DNA of 64,000 nt, taken from positions 30,666,230-30,730,229 of the forward strand of contig CM032121.1 of the NCBI GenBank assembly GCA_018894105.1, written 5' to 3'. The notes beneath the pieces were generated by a model. That model was not told the origin of the DNA and searched no databases. It saw nothing but the letters and a program-made list of their open reading frames with translations. This DNA is from Jacaranda mimosifolia (taxonomy: Eukaryota; Streptophyta; Magnoliopsida; Lamiales; Bignoniaceae). Position numbers and translations under genes: made by a program. Below are positions 10,035-23,700 of this stretch, in pieces. Position 1 is the first letter of the stretch. Each line of letters opens with the position of its first letter.

Positions 10035-11873
10035 CCGAAGGGAACCACATTACTAATGAGTTGCTACTAAATGAAACTAAAGCTAATAGTTTTTTGCTGA
10101 AATGTTGGAACTTGAGAAGTGTATGACTGCTAGAAAATACTGCAATTTGGGCCTTGAGGAAGAGAACTACAAGTTTAGTTTTGGGTTATATATAGTTATG
10201 TTGATTAGTAGTTGTAGACTTGTTTCTAAACATTTAATTTTGAATACATGTAATAAATATAATGTATATACATTTGTTAAGTAGAAATACCTATATAATT
10301 AATTTAATGGAGCTATTATTTTCTAAGAATCTAATTAATAATAAATTTAGTTAAATTGTAATTTATCATTAAACCATATGCATTTCATGTAATAGTCTCA
10401 TAAGAAAGGAATATTTTTGTTTTCATATAAAATGAAAAATAATATTATCCGCATACGTTTATACATAGTACATATTATTAGTGACACAACAATGCATTTG
10501 ATCAAGAAATTCGTTATTCAAATTAAAATTCTCATAATTAGCCAAAAATACACTTACTCTTACAATTTTTTTAAACAACATCCTGTACTTTATCTCAATC
10601 ACGACCTTCTACGTGATATTAATTTAAGAAAAAAATCAAAGTTCATATCACATGAAGTTGTTTAAATATTTCAACATACCTTCAAACAATTTCGTGGTCA
10701 ATTGCCTTCCAAAAATCGTACTACTAAGCTAACCATGCATGGTCATAGATACGACCTCTTTTTACCTTTTCTAACCTTTTAATTTACCCCTTTTTGGCCC
10801 CTTTTTTACGTTTTTTTTTTTATCCCTTTTTGTAAGTAGTTAACTAGTTTGCCATGTGTCCAAGTTATTCAACCAAGTACGTACTGATCATGAGCATACT
10901 ATTTTTAGCTCCACTGCAGCTATACCTGATTAGTGTCGTTTTATCTGAAATGTTGGAATTCGAGAAGTGTCTGGTAGCTAGAAAATGCTGTAATTGGGCC
11001 TTTAGGAAGATAAATATAGTTTTAGTTTTGTGTTATAGTCATATATATTGATTCGTAGTTGTAGGGTTGTTTCTCAACAGTATCATGCTAGGAAAGATTT
11101 CATCACAATTAGTGTTTTCAGCATCTAGATGTTAGTAATGCTTTGTTTCTTTTCTAAACTTATCTATTAGTGTGATTTATAATTTGTTTCCACAATCATA
11201 TTCATTCATATAGAGTGGGGTCGATATAAGGGTAATCCCATTGATGTAAATGAATTTAATTTAATTTTTTTTTTTATTCTTTTTTCCCTCCTTTGGTCTG
11301 GACTTTTAATGCAATAGCATAAAAAACACTTAATTTTTGGACAACAAATGCTTATTGATAATGCCAAGTTTGTTTGATATTTGTGTTTTGCTTATAGTTT
11401 ATCATGCAATAGAGAAAAAATCACTACCTTTTCATACTTTCATTGACAATATATATATTATCAGCGACACTAAAATACAGTTCATCAATGAATTTGTTGG
11501 TCAGATTTAAAATTTTTCTAATTAACTGAAAATACATTTACTCTTACAATCTTTATAAACAACATCCCGTTTTAATTATCTCAATCCCGACCTAGCACAT
11601 GCTTTGCGTGTATATTAATTTAAGTAGAACGATCAAAGTTCACCCCTATATATAAAAGATTAGACTTCTAAAGAAATTTCAATTGTCATTTATTGCTGCC
11701 CATGGAGCAACCAATCGGACAAAGCAACATCAAATATTTCACAATTCTCATGATATACTTGAACAGTAAGGTGTCGTCCTTTTAGCAACATAGCACCCTC
11801 ACAATCTCCACTGGTGGCTAACTCTATTACCCATTCGCTCCCACTGGATATCCTCAAATTAAACCAACACCTA
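10035..11873. other. Non-coding stretch with a dispersed ~140-bp duplication
   Basis: No gene is recognised. The first 150 bp (to about 10185) match 29943-30100 and 40991-41140; the rest is found only in unit 1. A segment at about 10093-10230 (GAAATGTTGGAACTTGAGAAG) recurs in diverged form at about 10945-11075 (GAAATGTTGGAATTCGAGAAG). The short ORFs here (for example 10417-10665) show no recognisable protein family and are probably chance. Confidence 0.55.
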
Positions 11874-12326
11874 GGCCACGTTTAATTGCATCTATTAGCC
11901 CATTACAATCTGCTAATCACAACTAATGTTGTGTTTGAATGCCAGATTAGAAATGCAAGTCGGCCCGCATTTAATCTTCGGCTCGGCATTGTACACGCTA
12001 TTATGATCTATTCATGTAGCAAGATTGGGGGTGCAATTGTTTAGTTGCACCTCAATTGCCTATCTGACTTTGGGGTAAATTATCATTTCTATCCTTTGAG
12101 GCTCTTTTATTTAGGCCGGAAAGAATTATTTCATAAAGGACAATATAATCATCCAAAAAATAGCAATGAATATCAAACATCATAAATGAGATTACATGAT
12201 ATTGGCGTGGTGCCTAATCTATATGTGCAATCTCAACTATCAAACAAAGTAATAACATTATAATCTCACTATTTCAATCACCATTGCAATCTCCCCTATT
12301 AACCACATACCATATCAAACGTGACC
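11874..12326. mobile_element. PIF/Harbinger (Tourist-like) MITE A
   Basis: The 453-bp element has inverted ends GGCCACGTTTAATTGCATC and, at the right, the reverse complement GGTCACGTTTGATATGG. Flanks are CTA (left) and TTA (right), a decayed 3-bp target duplication as expected for PIF/Harbinger. It has no ORF of interest. It shares internal words (GGCTCGGCATT, GGCCCGC) with the next element. Confidence 0.65.
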
Positions 12327-12366
12327 TTAATTAATTGCATCAATTAAGCTATATGTAATACCTTAA

Positions 12367-13347
12367 GGGCACATTTGATTCGGAATTTTGATAATATTGG
12401 TTATTGTAACAATGGGATTAAGATGAGATATTAACCACTACCCACATATTCATTTGACCGTTTGACACGCAAGATTTCACTTGACGATTAACCACCATCC
12501 AATGGCACTGCCAATGTAGTCTCCCTTTTGTTAAGCATCACTATAAATTATATGCCCATTATGCCCTTTGTCATAAAATCCCATCCACCCAAAAAATTAA
12601 CAATGGTAGTAACAGAAACAAATAGATGACTTGCTCGTTAAAGTAACAGAAAACATAATGTTGATATCATTAAAGTAATTGTTGAGATATTTAATTTAAT
12701 TTAAGTAAAATAATTTTATTATTATTAAGTAATAAATGTGCTAAATAATGTATTAATTAAATAAAGAGTTGAAGCAACTAAATAACATATTAAATTACAT
12801 ACAGTACGATTTATTTAAATAACTTGTTATTTATATGTTAAGTATGTTTCACATTGTATTTATTTAATAAATAATTATGTAATTATTTATTTAACAAATA
12901 ATTTAAGATGATGTAATTTCATATACTATAATATTATTTATTTTATTTATTTGATGAATCTTTATTAATGGGCTGATATATATGTACAATGAATGACTTC
13001 TCTGTGGATAATGGGCTTGAAGACAACACATTTCTTGTTTGCATGTTTATTTTCACATTTTGAGACAAATAAATAAATAAATAAATAAAAAACATCAAAC
13101 CCTGTTGCTGCTATGTGTACCAACAATGGTGCAAAGTGTAAAATGGCAACTGTTAATGGACGGCATTTCTAGGAATTTGCTGTCCACATGGATAGCAAAA
13201 TGGGGTGCGATTAACCAAGGCCCGCGATTCCAATAGCACTTACTCACAGATACAGTTTTGGGCTCGGCATTAAAGGCGGGCCGGCTCGTATTCCTAATGG
13301 TGCCTAGATAAGGTAGTAGTGCTTAATGGAGTGAATCAAACATGCCC
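12367..13347. mobile_element. PIF/Harbinger (Tourist-like) MITE B
   Basis: The 981-bp element has ends GGGCACATTTGATTCGG and the reverse complement GGGCATGTTTGATTCAC. Both sides carry TAA (12364-12366 and 13348-13350) as a 3-bp target duplication. Inside there is AT-rich DNA, an ATAAATAAATAAATAA microsatellite (about 13067-13090) and a GC-richer part with GGCTCGGCATT. No transposase is seen, so it would depend on an autonomous relative. Confidence 0.72.
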
Positions 13348-13350
13348 TAA

Positions 13351-15819
13351 GTCTTTAGATGAATTATTATTGTTTATTTTAGAAGTATTATTAATTATAC
13401 CTCTAGAAGTACTTGAATTTCATTAAGGCTAGGCTTTGATCTTATGGGATCTATAATAAAAGAGTGCATGGTTAGTAGTGAGCTTCTATCTTTTGAGGAA
13501 AAAAATGGATATATTCAATATTGGATGTTAGGAATAATGGGGTAATATTAGTTGATTTTGATTTTTCATTGATATTCTTGGGTTGTTCTTCTTCGAGAAT
13601 TGAGCATACAAATTTATTTGGGACTCAATCAATATTTAAAGAATTTTAATAGAAAATAAATATGGGATATAAATTAATTTTTTTGGGGAGTTATTAGGAT
13701 CCTATTTTAGGTACTCATCTTGATTTTCATTTGCAATTTCAAGGACATAGATTTTAGATTTTAATAATACTTTTAGGATTGCTTGGTGATGATTGAAAAT
13801 GCAGAATTTATTAAGTCAATTATTTGATGGAACTTTATACATTGAGTTTTATGTTAAGGATTGAGCTAGCTACTGTGGATACCAATTTATGGCGAAGGAA
13901 ATACTAATATTTGGTCCATACTTAATTAGTGATTTGAGATGTATTAGTTGGCCTAAATTATGTAATTCATTTTAATTTGTTTAGCCCATAACTAGTATAC
14001 AAATAAGACCATAAATGGTATTTGTGTTTTATAGGTTATGTGTAATAACAACCCAAACTATTTAATTCATTAAGCCTATAAGCAATGTAGAAAATAAGCC
14101 TACAAATTATTCTGAAGTAATTAGGGCTTAGGTCCATGATTATCAAGATAAAGATGATGAAAATTAATTTTTGTAGGATTTTTAGATTATGGATAGATGG
14201 ATAATTTTAGAGGTTTTTCCATCATTTTAAAACTCTATTTGGATAGTTTTTGACCCTCATAAGATATATAATCACATTGGTTAGCCAAAACCATATAAAT
14301 ATAGGTGATATGAAGTCATAGGACCTTCTTTTTTGTACCGCTATATTTTCATGCGAAAATTTATCATAAATATTCCCTATTGTTTAATTTACTAAACTAT
14401 AATCATAGTTAGCTAAAATCCAGAATAATTAAATCATAAAAAGTTAGGATTTTGAATATTTAGTCATGAACCTAGGAATTTCAATAACTATCCAATCTTG
14501 ATAAGTTAAAGATTCTAGGAATTTCAGTAACTGCTTAATCCTGATAAGGTTAGAATTTTAGAATTATCTCCGTGGCTTTGAATTATCATTATCTGGGATT
14601 GAGATCTGATCAAAATTGAGGAGTTAGAATTAGAGCGACATTCTTATCTCAATGAGATATGAATTCTAGTTTATCCAGAATACCTAACCTATTAGTATAA
14701 ATACCCATATAGTAAGAAATACAAAAGTTATATATGCACAGGTAGGAAAATACCAATTTTCTTTATTTGTTCCTTAAAATTCCATAGGAAAATTTCATTT
14801 TTGGGAGTTAACATAGTAACAACTAGTTTGGGTATGTTGGAAGATATCATTATTGCCGAACCCAATTCCTACATTGCATTTGCGAGTAAAAGAGTAATTG
14901 AACAAACATTGAAGAAAACAGTACTCGAGGTTCACAAGCGGCTAGATATTTATTTCAGAAGGGCTTGTTTGACCTAATCGTACCACGTAATATTTTAAAA
15001 AGCATTCTAAGTGAGTTATTTAAGCTCCACGCCTTCTTTCCATCAACTGTTCTAATTCAAATTTCATCTCTATTGAATTTTAATACCAGAATAGTGGATA
15101 TAGTCATAATTAAATGAGTCAGGTCCACTTACTTTATCTTGTTATCCACTTACTTTTTCTTTTAACAAGATAGACTTTACTAAGACTAAGAACGGACCAA
15201 CTATTAAATCTTGGACGGAAATTTCTTTTACCTATTTCTCTAGCTAATTTATTATTAACAATTTTGTTCCAACTTCTTTCACTATACTTGTGGCCCTTTT
15301 GATTGTGCAAGAAAGATTGGTTGGATTAGCCCATTTTTCCATAGGTTATATATTCACTTATGCGGCTTTCTTGATCACCTCTACATCGAGAAAATTTGGC
15401 TAATTTTTGAATGTGTTAGATGAAATTTGAGAGAAACTTTAGGTTTTAATATTTTAGCAAAAGTAAACCTCTATTCTTTTTCTATTGAAAATATTCTTTT
15501 GCATGAATGATTTTTGCATTGAAAATAGGTTATTATTTTTTATCTAATGGTTTAATTGTAAAATTTTCCATATACTAATAGTTAACTATTCAAAAAACTT
15601 TTCCGCATGCATAAAACTTACTTTTTAGGATTTGAGCATGTAAAAACAAAATATTTTTAATCTTGCATAAAACATAGTATTCTCTATTAAATAAAAAGAA
15701 TATATATTTTGAATAATCGAGAAACTATCGGTAGGAATGAGTTCTATAACTATGCTACGGGTTACAGTAGTAAAATATTTTTAAAGTCACTTAACGGCAT
15801 TGTAGTTAAAATTTCTAAA
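13351..15819. other. Long AT-rich stretch without a recognised gene
   Basis: I searched both strands for long ORFs and protein motifs and see none. It lies only in unit 1, between the PIF-type MITE and the start of unit 2. A TATA-like stretch TATAAATACCC at about 14696 and words that read like LTR DNA suggest old retroelement debris, but no ends or target duplications can be defined. Confidence 0.5.
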
Positions 15820-16323
15820 TATATCATTCAGATGATTCCTTGATCTCAATATATCTCGGACAGTGAGTCGTATATTGACTACAAAGTCAATCAAAAAGGG
15901 TTTATCAATATAATCCATAATGGTTACCATTTTTCCTTAGGCTTCAAAACAACAACATTATAATCAATCTATCACACTCAAAAAATTATTGGCTATAATC
16001 AGACATCAAACACACTGAAGACCACTAAATTACAAAGAAAGACATGCCTCACATTTTAACCTTGGAAGGAACTAAATATATATAGTAGATTAGAAAATGC
16101 CAAAGAGGAAACAATCAAGATCATATTCATATGAGACAAACAGAAGTTTGAAAGCAATATAAAAAATGTCTATATATATGTATTGCAAAATGCAAGAATA
16201 TTGTATCAAGCATTTCATTCATATATATTGGAAGAATTCAAAATATATACTAAAAATATCAAAACTTCCAGCTCTCTTGTACTCTTTGACCTATTTAATT
16301 TACAACAAACTACAGGAAAATTC

Positions 16324-18142
16324 TTATCCATCAAAGGAAGATTGGAAGATTGGACTTGAGAAGAAATCCCAACCCTGCGGACTACCATCGAGTGCTTCCC
16401 ATGGAGTTCCCATATCAAGAGTACCTCCATTAGCTACAGCGTTGAATTCCTAGTCATAATGAGAGAGTACTGTTGCAGTTGTAGGAATATTTGTGGCCGC
16501 AAACGGAACTATTTCTGCTTCACAAGAATTATTTCCTTCTACCTCATTAGTATCATCAAATAAATCACATTGATTCAATTCCTTCATAACTTCAGCACTA
16601 TCACTATCCCATTCATCAATAGCAGCATCAGAGTATCCCATAGTCTTGTCGGACAACCAGCAGCCTCCACGTGATCACAAGTTGTAGCTGTTGCTACTTC
16701 TGCAACCTGAGACACCATTGAAGAATTAATATTTGTATCGATATTTGAAAGATGTGCAAATGGAACTACTTTTGCTTCACAGTTGCTTCCTTGATCTACC
16801 TCATCATTATAGTCAAATAAACCGCATTGATTCAATTCCCGCATAACCTCATTACTTTCACTATCCCATTGAACAGCAGCAGCATCATCAGAGTTTCCAA
16901 TAGTTGTCATCGGACAACCAGCAGCCTCCCCATGATTAGAAATACTGGTTGTGCCTACTGCAACCTTAGACTCCAGTACTGATGAATTAATATTATTGGT
17001 GTTGATATTTGAAAGATGCTAATGATCAATAAATAACTCATTCCTCTCCTGACGATAGTCGTATTTTGGTGCTATTTCTTCTTTCCTTTTAATCCGGCAA
17101 AGTACAAAATCATTGAGTTGCACCAGATATTATATAGAAATCAAACATTAAAATCAAACTAGTTATACCCCCATAAATGCACATATATGGGCATAATTAT
17201 ATATGGATAAATTTTTGTATTTATAATTATAGGTGCAAATAAAGATACCGCAATAATCATAAAAAAATTTACTACAGCTAACTGTTTACCTAAGTAAATA
17301 AATAAATTTGTAAAAAAACTTCATTTAATCTTAACTTCAATCCATATTATAGTTAAACCGGAAATAAAAGTCATTAAATTCGATTTTAGATAGATTAATT
17401 AATTTTTCTAAAATAATAATTCCATATTGAACGATAATTGGTTTGCTAATGATGTTAAAATCCCTGAACACTAAATTTCAACTAATTAGCGCCCAGTATG
17501 CGAGCACCTCAAATTTGTAAACAAGAAACATAAATTTGTATGTACTCCAGAGAGCTGCCCCCGTCATATATAGTGAAGACTGAAGAAAGTATGGTAGATC
17601 AATAACAATTCAAGAATAACATCATCGGACAAATTAAAACTTACGTTGTGGCCGGAATTCAAGCTGTCCGGGAGGGAATACTTCTTCATAAGCCATTTTA
17701 CATGATGACAAGATTGTTTGTTCTCATATCGTATGCTTCTCTTGTATCCAATGAGTCTTCCTCTGCGATCAAAAACCTTTTTGCCTTTGTTTTGGCTTTT
17801 CCAGGTGCCTGATCTTCGGACTCTACAAATGAACCGCAATCCATCTTCATTGTTTTTCTTAACCGTCCTCTTCAACCGAGTTAAATAATATTGAACTTTT
17901 TCACAAGTATTGTCGAAAATCTCCCATGGTTCTTGATCGCCATAAACATCAGCCATCTTGATTAAATCTTGATAGAGAAATGGCCTCTTGGTGACGAAGT
18001 GAAGAAGACAGTATAAGAGTTCTTTGTTGGTAGGATGAAACCTCCAGCCCCAATGAGAGTCATCAATATTTCTGATATGAAAGTGAAGGAAAGTTTTAAC
18101 TTCAATCAAAATATTATTGCAAAAGTGTTTTTCGGTATCCAA
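16324..18142 (-). pseudogene. NAC-domain transcription factor relic, unit 2
   Basis: Minus-strand relic of a plant NAC (NAM/ATAF/CUC) factor, a family of nuclear DNA-binding regulators. Exon A (18142-17645) is open and gives NAC subdomains in order: HWGWRFHPTNKELLYCLL (A), IKMADVYGDQEPWEIF (B), VQYYLTRLKRTVKK (C) and GTWKSQNKGKKVFD with LIGYKRSIRYENK (D). A good donor GTAAGT starts at 17644. Exon B (17123-16324) begins VQL and holds the subdomain E motif FVLCRIKRKEE, then a serine-, asparagine- and acid-rich tail with an internal duplication. The acceptor, CAG in the other copies, reads CTG here (17124-17126). Stops occur at 17019-17021 and 16450-16452, with a frameshift near 16650. The true start is unclear: 18142 is an in-frame ATG, but coding may begin upstream across an intron. 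Function is very doubtful. Confidence 0.88.
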
Positions 18143-18273
18143 GATTAATTTGTGTATTTGATAAATAGGTCCTCAGTTTTGAGGTTCTTGATTTTCTTGA
18201 ATGTGATCATTGGATGCTTATAGACATTTTGTTTGGCAGGCAATCTTTTTTGGAAGAGTTTGTGTTTGACAAC

Positions 18274-19760
18274 AATAATTTAGCGGGAACAAATGGCCTT
18301 AAACATTCTTTAGATAAATTGTTTGATAATACTAATTAAATTGTTTTGAATTTCTTTAAATAAAACATAATAATATAATAAAATCAAATAATACCAAGTT
18401 AGCGTTGTCTTATATCGTGGTCCAAAAGTGATGGAAAGATGTTGCTGCTCATTCGATGTAAAAGGCCACATATTGAGAAACCTTAAATGTATTTTAACCT
18501 AAAAAAAGATTATTGAAAACCAGCGATAGTATAAAAATAAAAATAATTAAGTTAATTGTACCCATCAATGTGTGCACTAAAACTTTTATAGTACAAGTAA
18601 ATAGAATACTCAATTATTCTTTTATATGTTACTATGTCTTTTTAATATTCTCAATACATTTTTATATTTTAAATTTGAGGATAAATAAAAGGAAAAGAAA
18701 TTAAGATGAGATAAAATAATTGAAGAAGAAAGAAAAAAATAAATAATAGGAGAAGGAAAAAAAAAAAAAAAGAAGAAGCTTTTTGCTACTATCTTTTGAA
18801 ATGGTTAATTTTGTCAACTTATAAACTGACACACGTCTAAGGCCCTATCACTTTATATATAACTAGTAATTTTAACACACTCAACGTGTGTGCTAAATTT
18901 TTGTAGTATAAAATAAATAGAATATTTATTTAATTTTTATGTGTTACAATAATTTGATATTTTCAATTTAATTATTTAAATTTTTTATGATATGTAAAAA
19001 GATAAGATAGAAGGAAGAGAAAAATGTAAATAATTAATGAGAAAAATATTCGAGAAGAGAGAAAAAAAACTACACTAGGAGTTATGAAGTTTAAAGAATA
19101 ATAACATCTTAGGAAGACCATCTGAAAACATAATAAAAGCATTAGCTGCTTTATATATTACTAGCAGTTCTGGCACACTCAATGAGCGTGTTAAAATTTT
19201 GAAGTATAAAATATATAAAGTGTTCATTTACTTTTTTTTATAGCATTAATAATTTTTAATATTTTCATGTATTTATTTAAATTTTTTAGATATGATGAGT
19301 AAGAAAAAAAATAATAAGATGAAGGAAAAATAAAAAAAATATCTAGAGAAAAAATATTAGTGAAGAGAAAAGAAAACTATCTTAGTAGTAATGAGGATTA
19401 AAAATGACGAGCATTTTTAGATAGATCACTTGACAACGTATCAAAAGGGAATAGATATTTTAAATATAGTATGAACAGAATATATATAATATAATTTATA
19501 TAGTTCAGTATGTATATGTATATAATAATAATGTCTAAAGTAAAACTCCATTTTATGATACAAAGTTAGTATCCTTTTTGTCCCATTCTTGAAAGTGATA
19601 GGAAGATGCATCTGTTCATTTGTAAAAGGCAACATAGGAAATGCTTAAATGTAATTTAACTTAAAGAATTTTAGTGTAGATATTTATAGAGTGACCTCTG
19701 AAGTGAAACTCTATTGTACTTCCATTGATCGAGCACTGATTTTTGCAGCATTAACAATTT
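18274..19760 (-). repeat. Upstream repeats of NAC unit 2 with Helitron-like 3' ends
   Basis: This is the unit 2 copy of 1-1505. It shows the clearest termini: ACTAG at 18862-18866 followed by the inverted repeat CACAC-TCAAC-GTGTG (18876-18890), and ACTAG at 19160-19164 followed by CACACTC-AAT-GAGCGTG (19174-19190). On the minus strand each reads as hairpin, 8-10 nt, CTAGT, then TATATA. The two are about 298 bp apart. Purine-rich runs end each repeat. No coding potential is seen. Confidence 0.6.
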
Positions 19761-20330
19761 GTTGTTTTCATTGTCTAAAAGTGGCCTAAAAGTTACTTAG
19801 ATTGTTAATTTTAATATTACTTGTTGTGAGGCATTTTAATATTTATGTTAATAAGTATTGTGGCCAAAACAAGCAATGAATCCTCATAAATGTTCGAGAT
19901 GGAATAAAGGAGGTTAAAGTTAGATTGAACTTAAAATACCATACAGATGAAATGATATTTTATTGTGAGAGATAAGAGTTTGTCTTGTGATAATATATGG
20001 GCAAGTGACATGTAACGCCTATGTGAATTTCAGTTAATTCTAAAATTTTTTGAAGATAACATAAAGTTTTCAAAATTTATAACAATTTTCTTGCTTGAAA
20101 TTAACAAACATAGTTGTTGCGCCCTTAGTGTAGCTGAAAGAAAATAAAAAGAGAAAGAAGAAAACAGAAAATTGTAGATTTTAGTTGAAGAAATTGAAGG
20201 ACCGTTTGGAGGATAAAAAAGTTAAACGATGGTAACTTTTGAGTGGATCTTAAATTCGTGATAAAATAACTGAAAAATATTTCAAAAATAATTATTAGAG
20301 TATATTAAATTTGTTCTAATTACCTAAGTC
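19761..20330. other. Spacer between NAC upstream repeats and CACTA remnant, unit 2
   Basis: Non-coding AT-rich DNA. It has copies at about 33965-34480 and 57340-57850. About 0.8 kb present in unit 3 (34560-35330), including the left CACTA terminus, is missing here at about 20330. Confidence 0.6.
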
Positions 20331-20749
20331 AGTGGAAGAAATTTGTTCAATCTTTTTAATTTTATTTTTTACACCTATAACCTGTTGAAACATTTTGTAT
20401 ACTATAAAACTATAAATATACAAATTCATAGAAATTATTATATATTTCAAAAATTATAATCTTATAAATATAAATCTTAATTACAAAGAAAATATAAAAA
20501 GACGCAAACTATCTATTAGCCGGTGTGGTGGGGAGCGGGGCGAATATTTCACTAGCATGTTGGTGGCGGGAAATTAGATACGTACGTCACGGGTGTGTCA
20601 TCTGTGAATCAAAACAAACATACATAAAATATTTTAATAAGTACGAACAGCATCAACGAGACAAACTAATCAACTACATATGTGAAATGCATAAGAACAA
20701 TTAAAAACTAAAATGAATAAAACTATCAAGTTCAAACAATTATGACATA

Positions 20750-23700
20750 CCGCTAACTTCATTCAATTTTTCATCTAAATATTCAGAGTTATGATTTGTC
20801 TCAGCATCATCATCAAATTCATTTTAATCATCCTCATCATCGCTAGTTCCTGTATGTTCTTCTACGTCATCACTAGCGATACCATCTATGTTTTGTACAT
20901 CTTCTAAAGGATGATTACTATCTATTAAATCCTCTATCAAATCGTCTGAATTCACCGCATCAATATGCATTGGAGTATCATTCTAATAAGCAACTTCTAA
21001 CAAATCTTCAATTTCAACTTGACTTCTAGCCTTTGTTTTTATAATAGTCAGCTAATTAATCTTATCCCTAATTCTTCCAAGATATGGAACATAGTAAACT
21101 TTATGTACTTGTTTGGTAATTGTAAATGGGTCATGCTTTCTATAACTACTCCCTTCCATAACCTCAACAATATGATATTGTGGATGCACTATATGAGTTT
21201 CTTTCACAGGAATTGGATTGAACCACTTGCAACAAAACAAAACTGCATTTTTTATAGGTTGTTCAGAGTATTCTAACTCGACCTCCTCCTTCAATATCCC
21301 ATAATAGTCATCCTCACCACCAACCCCATCAACTCCATTCACCCATACACCATTATTCATTATTTGTTTTCCATGAATCCATATATTTGAGTTGAATTTA
21401 AATCCATTTACAAGGTCTTTGGACCATGTCCTAACTTGTCTATTAGGGCCCCAAGTTAAGATGCAAGAACACATTTGTTATTTCATTGCTCAGGTCATGA
21501 ATCCATCATTCATCACATGAAGTGTTAGTTTTGATCGAAGTTCTTTTACAAATCCATATCATTGCTCGGTCATGCTTAATGAAGTAAAATAAACATACTC
21601 ACAGAGGACTTAAATTAATAGATGAATTCATTTCAATCCTCACATTGGCATCTGCATCACGAACCTCAAAGTAGTCCACAAAATAACTGCATAATAATAT
21701 TTCAATGTTGATTAGAATGAAAAAAAGAAACACAGCTCACTCGTGGGAAATTGAAATCAATGCTTGTTAGTTGAACTACTTAAGGTATTCCTCAACTTCT
21801 TCATAGTTAAGCATGCTGCAGCTCTAAGCTTGGCATCGCTTAAATACTTAGTCATGCAGATATTAGAGGCACGATCAACCTGATTGAAAATAGACAAAAC
21901 AGGTGGAGAATCATCATCTTCACTATCATCATTTCAACATACTCTCATCCTCAAAGAATGAATATGGGATTGGAAGTAATAGGAGCAAAAGTTGGATATC
22001 TCTCTACAAATAAATGCCTCACAGATAGGCCCATCCACTTGTGCTTTTTGCTTCATAGTTTTTTTTAGTCTGCCAAGCTCCATAACTGTAATATAAATAA
22101 TACTTTAGAGTTTTATTGTCAAAAGTATTTAATAGTTTCAATAATTTAGCATCTAAATAAAAATAACATTTTACCTCTCAAATGGTAAACCCACCGATAT
22201 TGCACTGGTCTTCCATTTCTTGCCTCTTCTATTAAATGGACTGATAGATGCACCATGCAATCAAAAATGCTGGAGGAAAAATCCATTCTAACTTGCATAG
22301 AATTATAGGAATATTTTACACCATTCTGTCCATGTCATTGTAACTCAAAATTTTAGAACATAAGTCCTTGACAAACTTACTAAGCTTGGCCAAAGGCTTC
22401 CATATATGGTCCAGCAATTCTCTGAATGCAATTGGTAGTAATAACTCCATGAAGATGTGGCAATCATGGCTCTTAAGTCCATCGATCTTATGCCCATATT
22501 TGTCAACACGCCTAGCTAGATTAGAAGAATATCCATCCGGCATTCATAATGACTTGACCCATTTACTTATAGTTTTCCTTTGCTCGAATGTTAAGATATA
22601 CTTAGCTTCAAGCTTGCCCTACTGCCCATTTTTCCCTTTAAAATTAACTCGAGTTCAAGCCTCCTACAATAAACATTCAAGTCCAAGCGAGCCTTAACAT
22701 TATCTTTAGTTTTTCCCTTGATGTCCATGACAATGTTAACAATATTGCCAATCATATTCTTCTCTATGTGCATGACATCCAAATTATGTCGCAATAGGTT
22801 AGGGCCCACTTGGTTTTATTTCCATTTCCATTTTCCATTTTCATCATTTCTAAAATGGTGAGAATTAGTTATATGATGTGATGTGGAAATAAAAATGTAT
22901 TTGGATGAAATGTTTGGAAATGTAATGATTATATAGGTTGTAGGTGGAGAGAGATAGAAATAATGGAATAAAGAGAGAATATACATAGTTTATTGGGAAA
23001 ATATATATAGGTTGTTGGAGAATGTGTTTTGAAAATGAAAATTGAAATTATGTTTGGTGAAATTTTTTAAAAAGTGATGATTTCTATTTGTGGAATAGTA
23101 AAAATGGTGAAAATGGGGTATGGAAATAAAACCAAACACCCCTTTAGTCTTCCAATGAGGAAGTTATCAAAATATGCTCTGCTTGGTCCAATTGTGTTGC
23201 ACACAATACCCCGAGATTCTAAGAGCACTACCACATTCAGTGACCTTGGACAAACTGCATATCAAATCCCATAATTGCCCTCCATTTAGCAAGGGAGAAG
23301 GAGGATCTTTCTTAATACGATGTTTTAAGAAATTGGTAGTATTTCTCCTAAATTAGTGATAATGATCTAAGAACTGCCAATGATTGCCAAACCAACAATT
23401 TTTTCAACCATTTTTCAGAGAGATTGCTTTTGAGTATTCCTTACAGTATGGGCAAGCCAACCAACCTACTATCATTCACCCGAACAACACATTATAAGCT
23501 ATGAAATCATTTATTATCTACAACAACGCAGCTCTCATGATAAGATCTTGCCTCGTACTGGCATCATAAGTGAGAATACCTGGTGTCCAAAGCTCATCAA
23601 TTAAATGCTGCAAATAGACATGTATAATTGATTTTGGATTTCATAGCCTGGGAATAATGCATGTCAAAAAAATATATGGCGATGTCATACACGTTTCAGG

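Noticed and set aside
10417..10665. ORF of 82 codons as a possible small gene
   Set aside because: It has no recognisable motif, strongly AT-biased composition, no sister copy for comparison, and a frame length expected by chance in AT-rich DNA on one strand.
16324..18142. Calling the unit 2 NAC copy a functional gene because exon A is fully open
   Set aside because: Exon B has two stops, a frameshift and a lost splice acceptor when compared with units 3 and 4.
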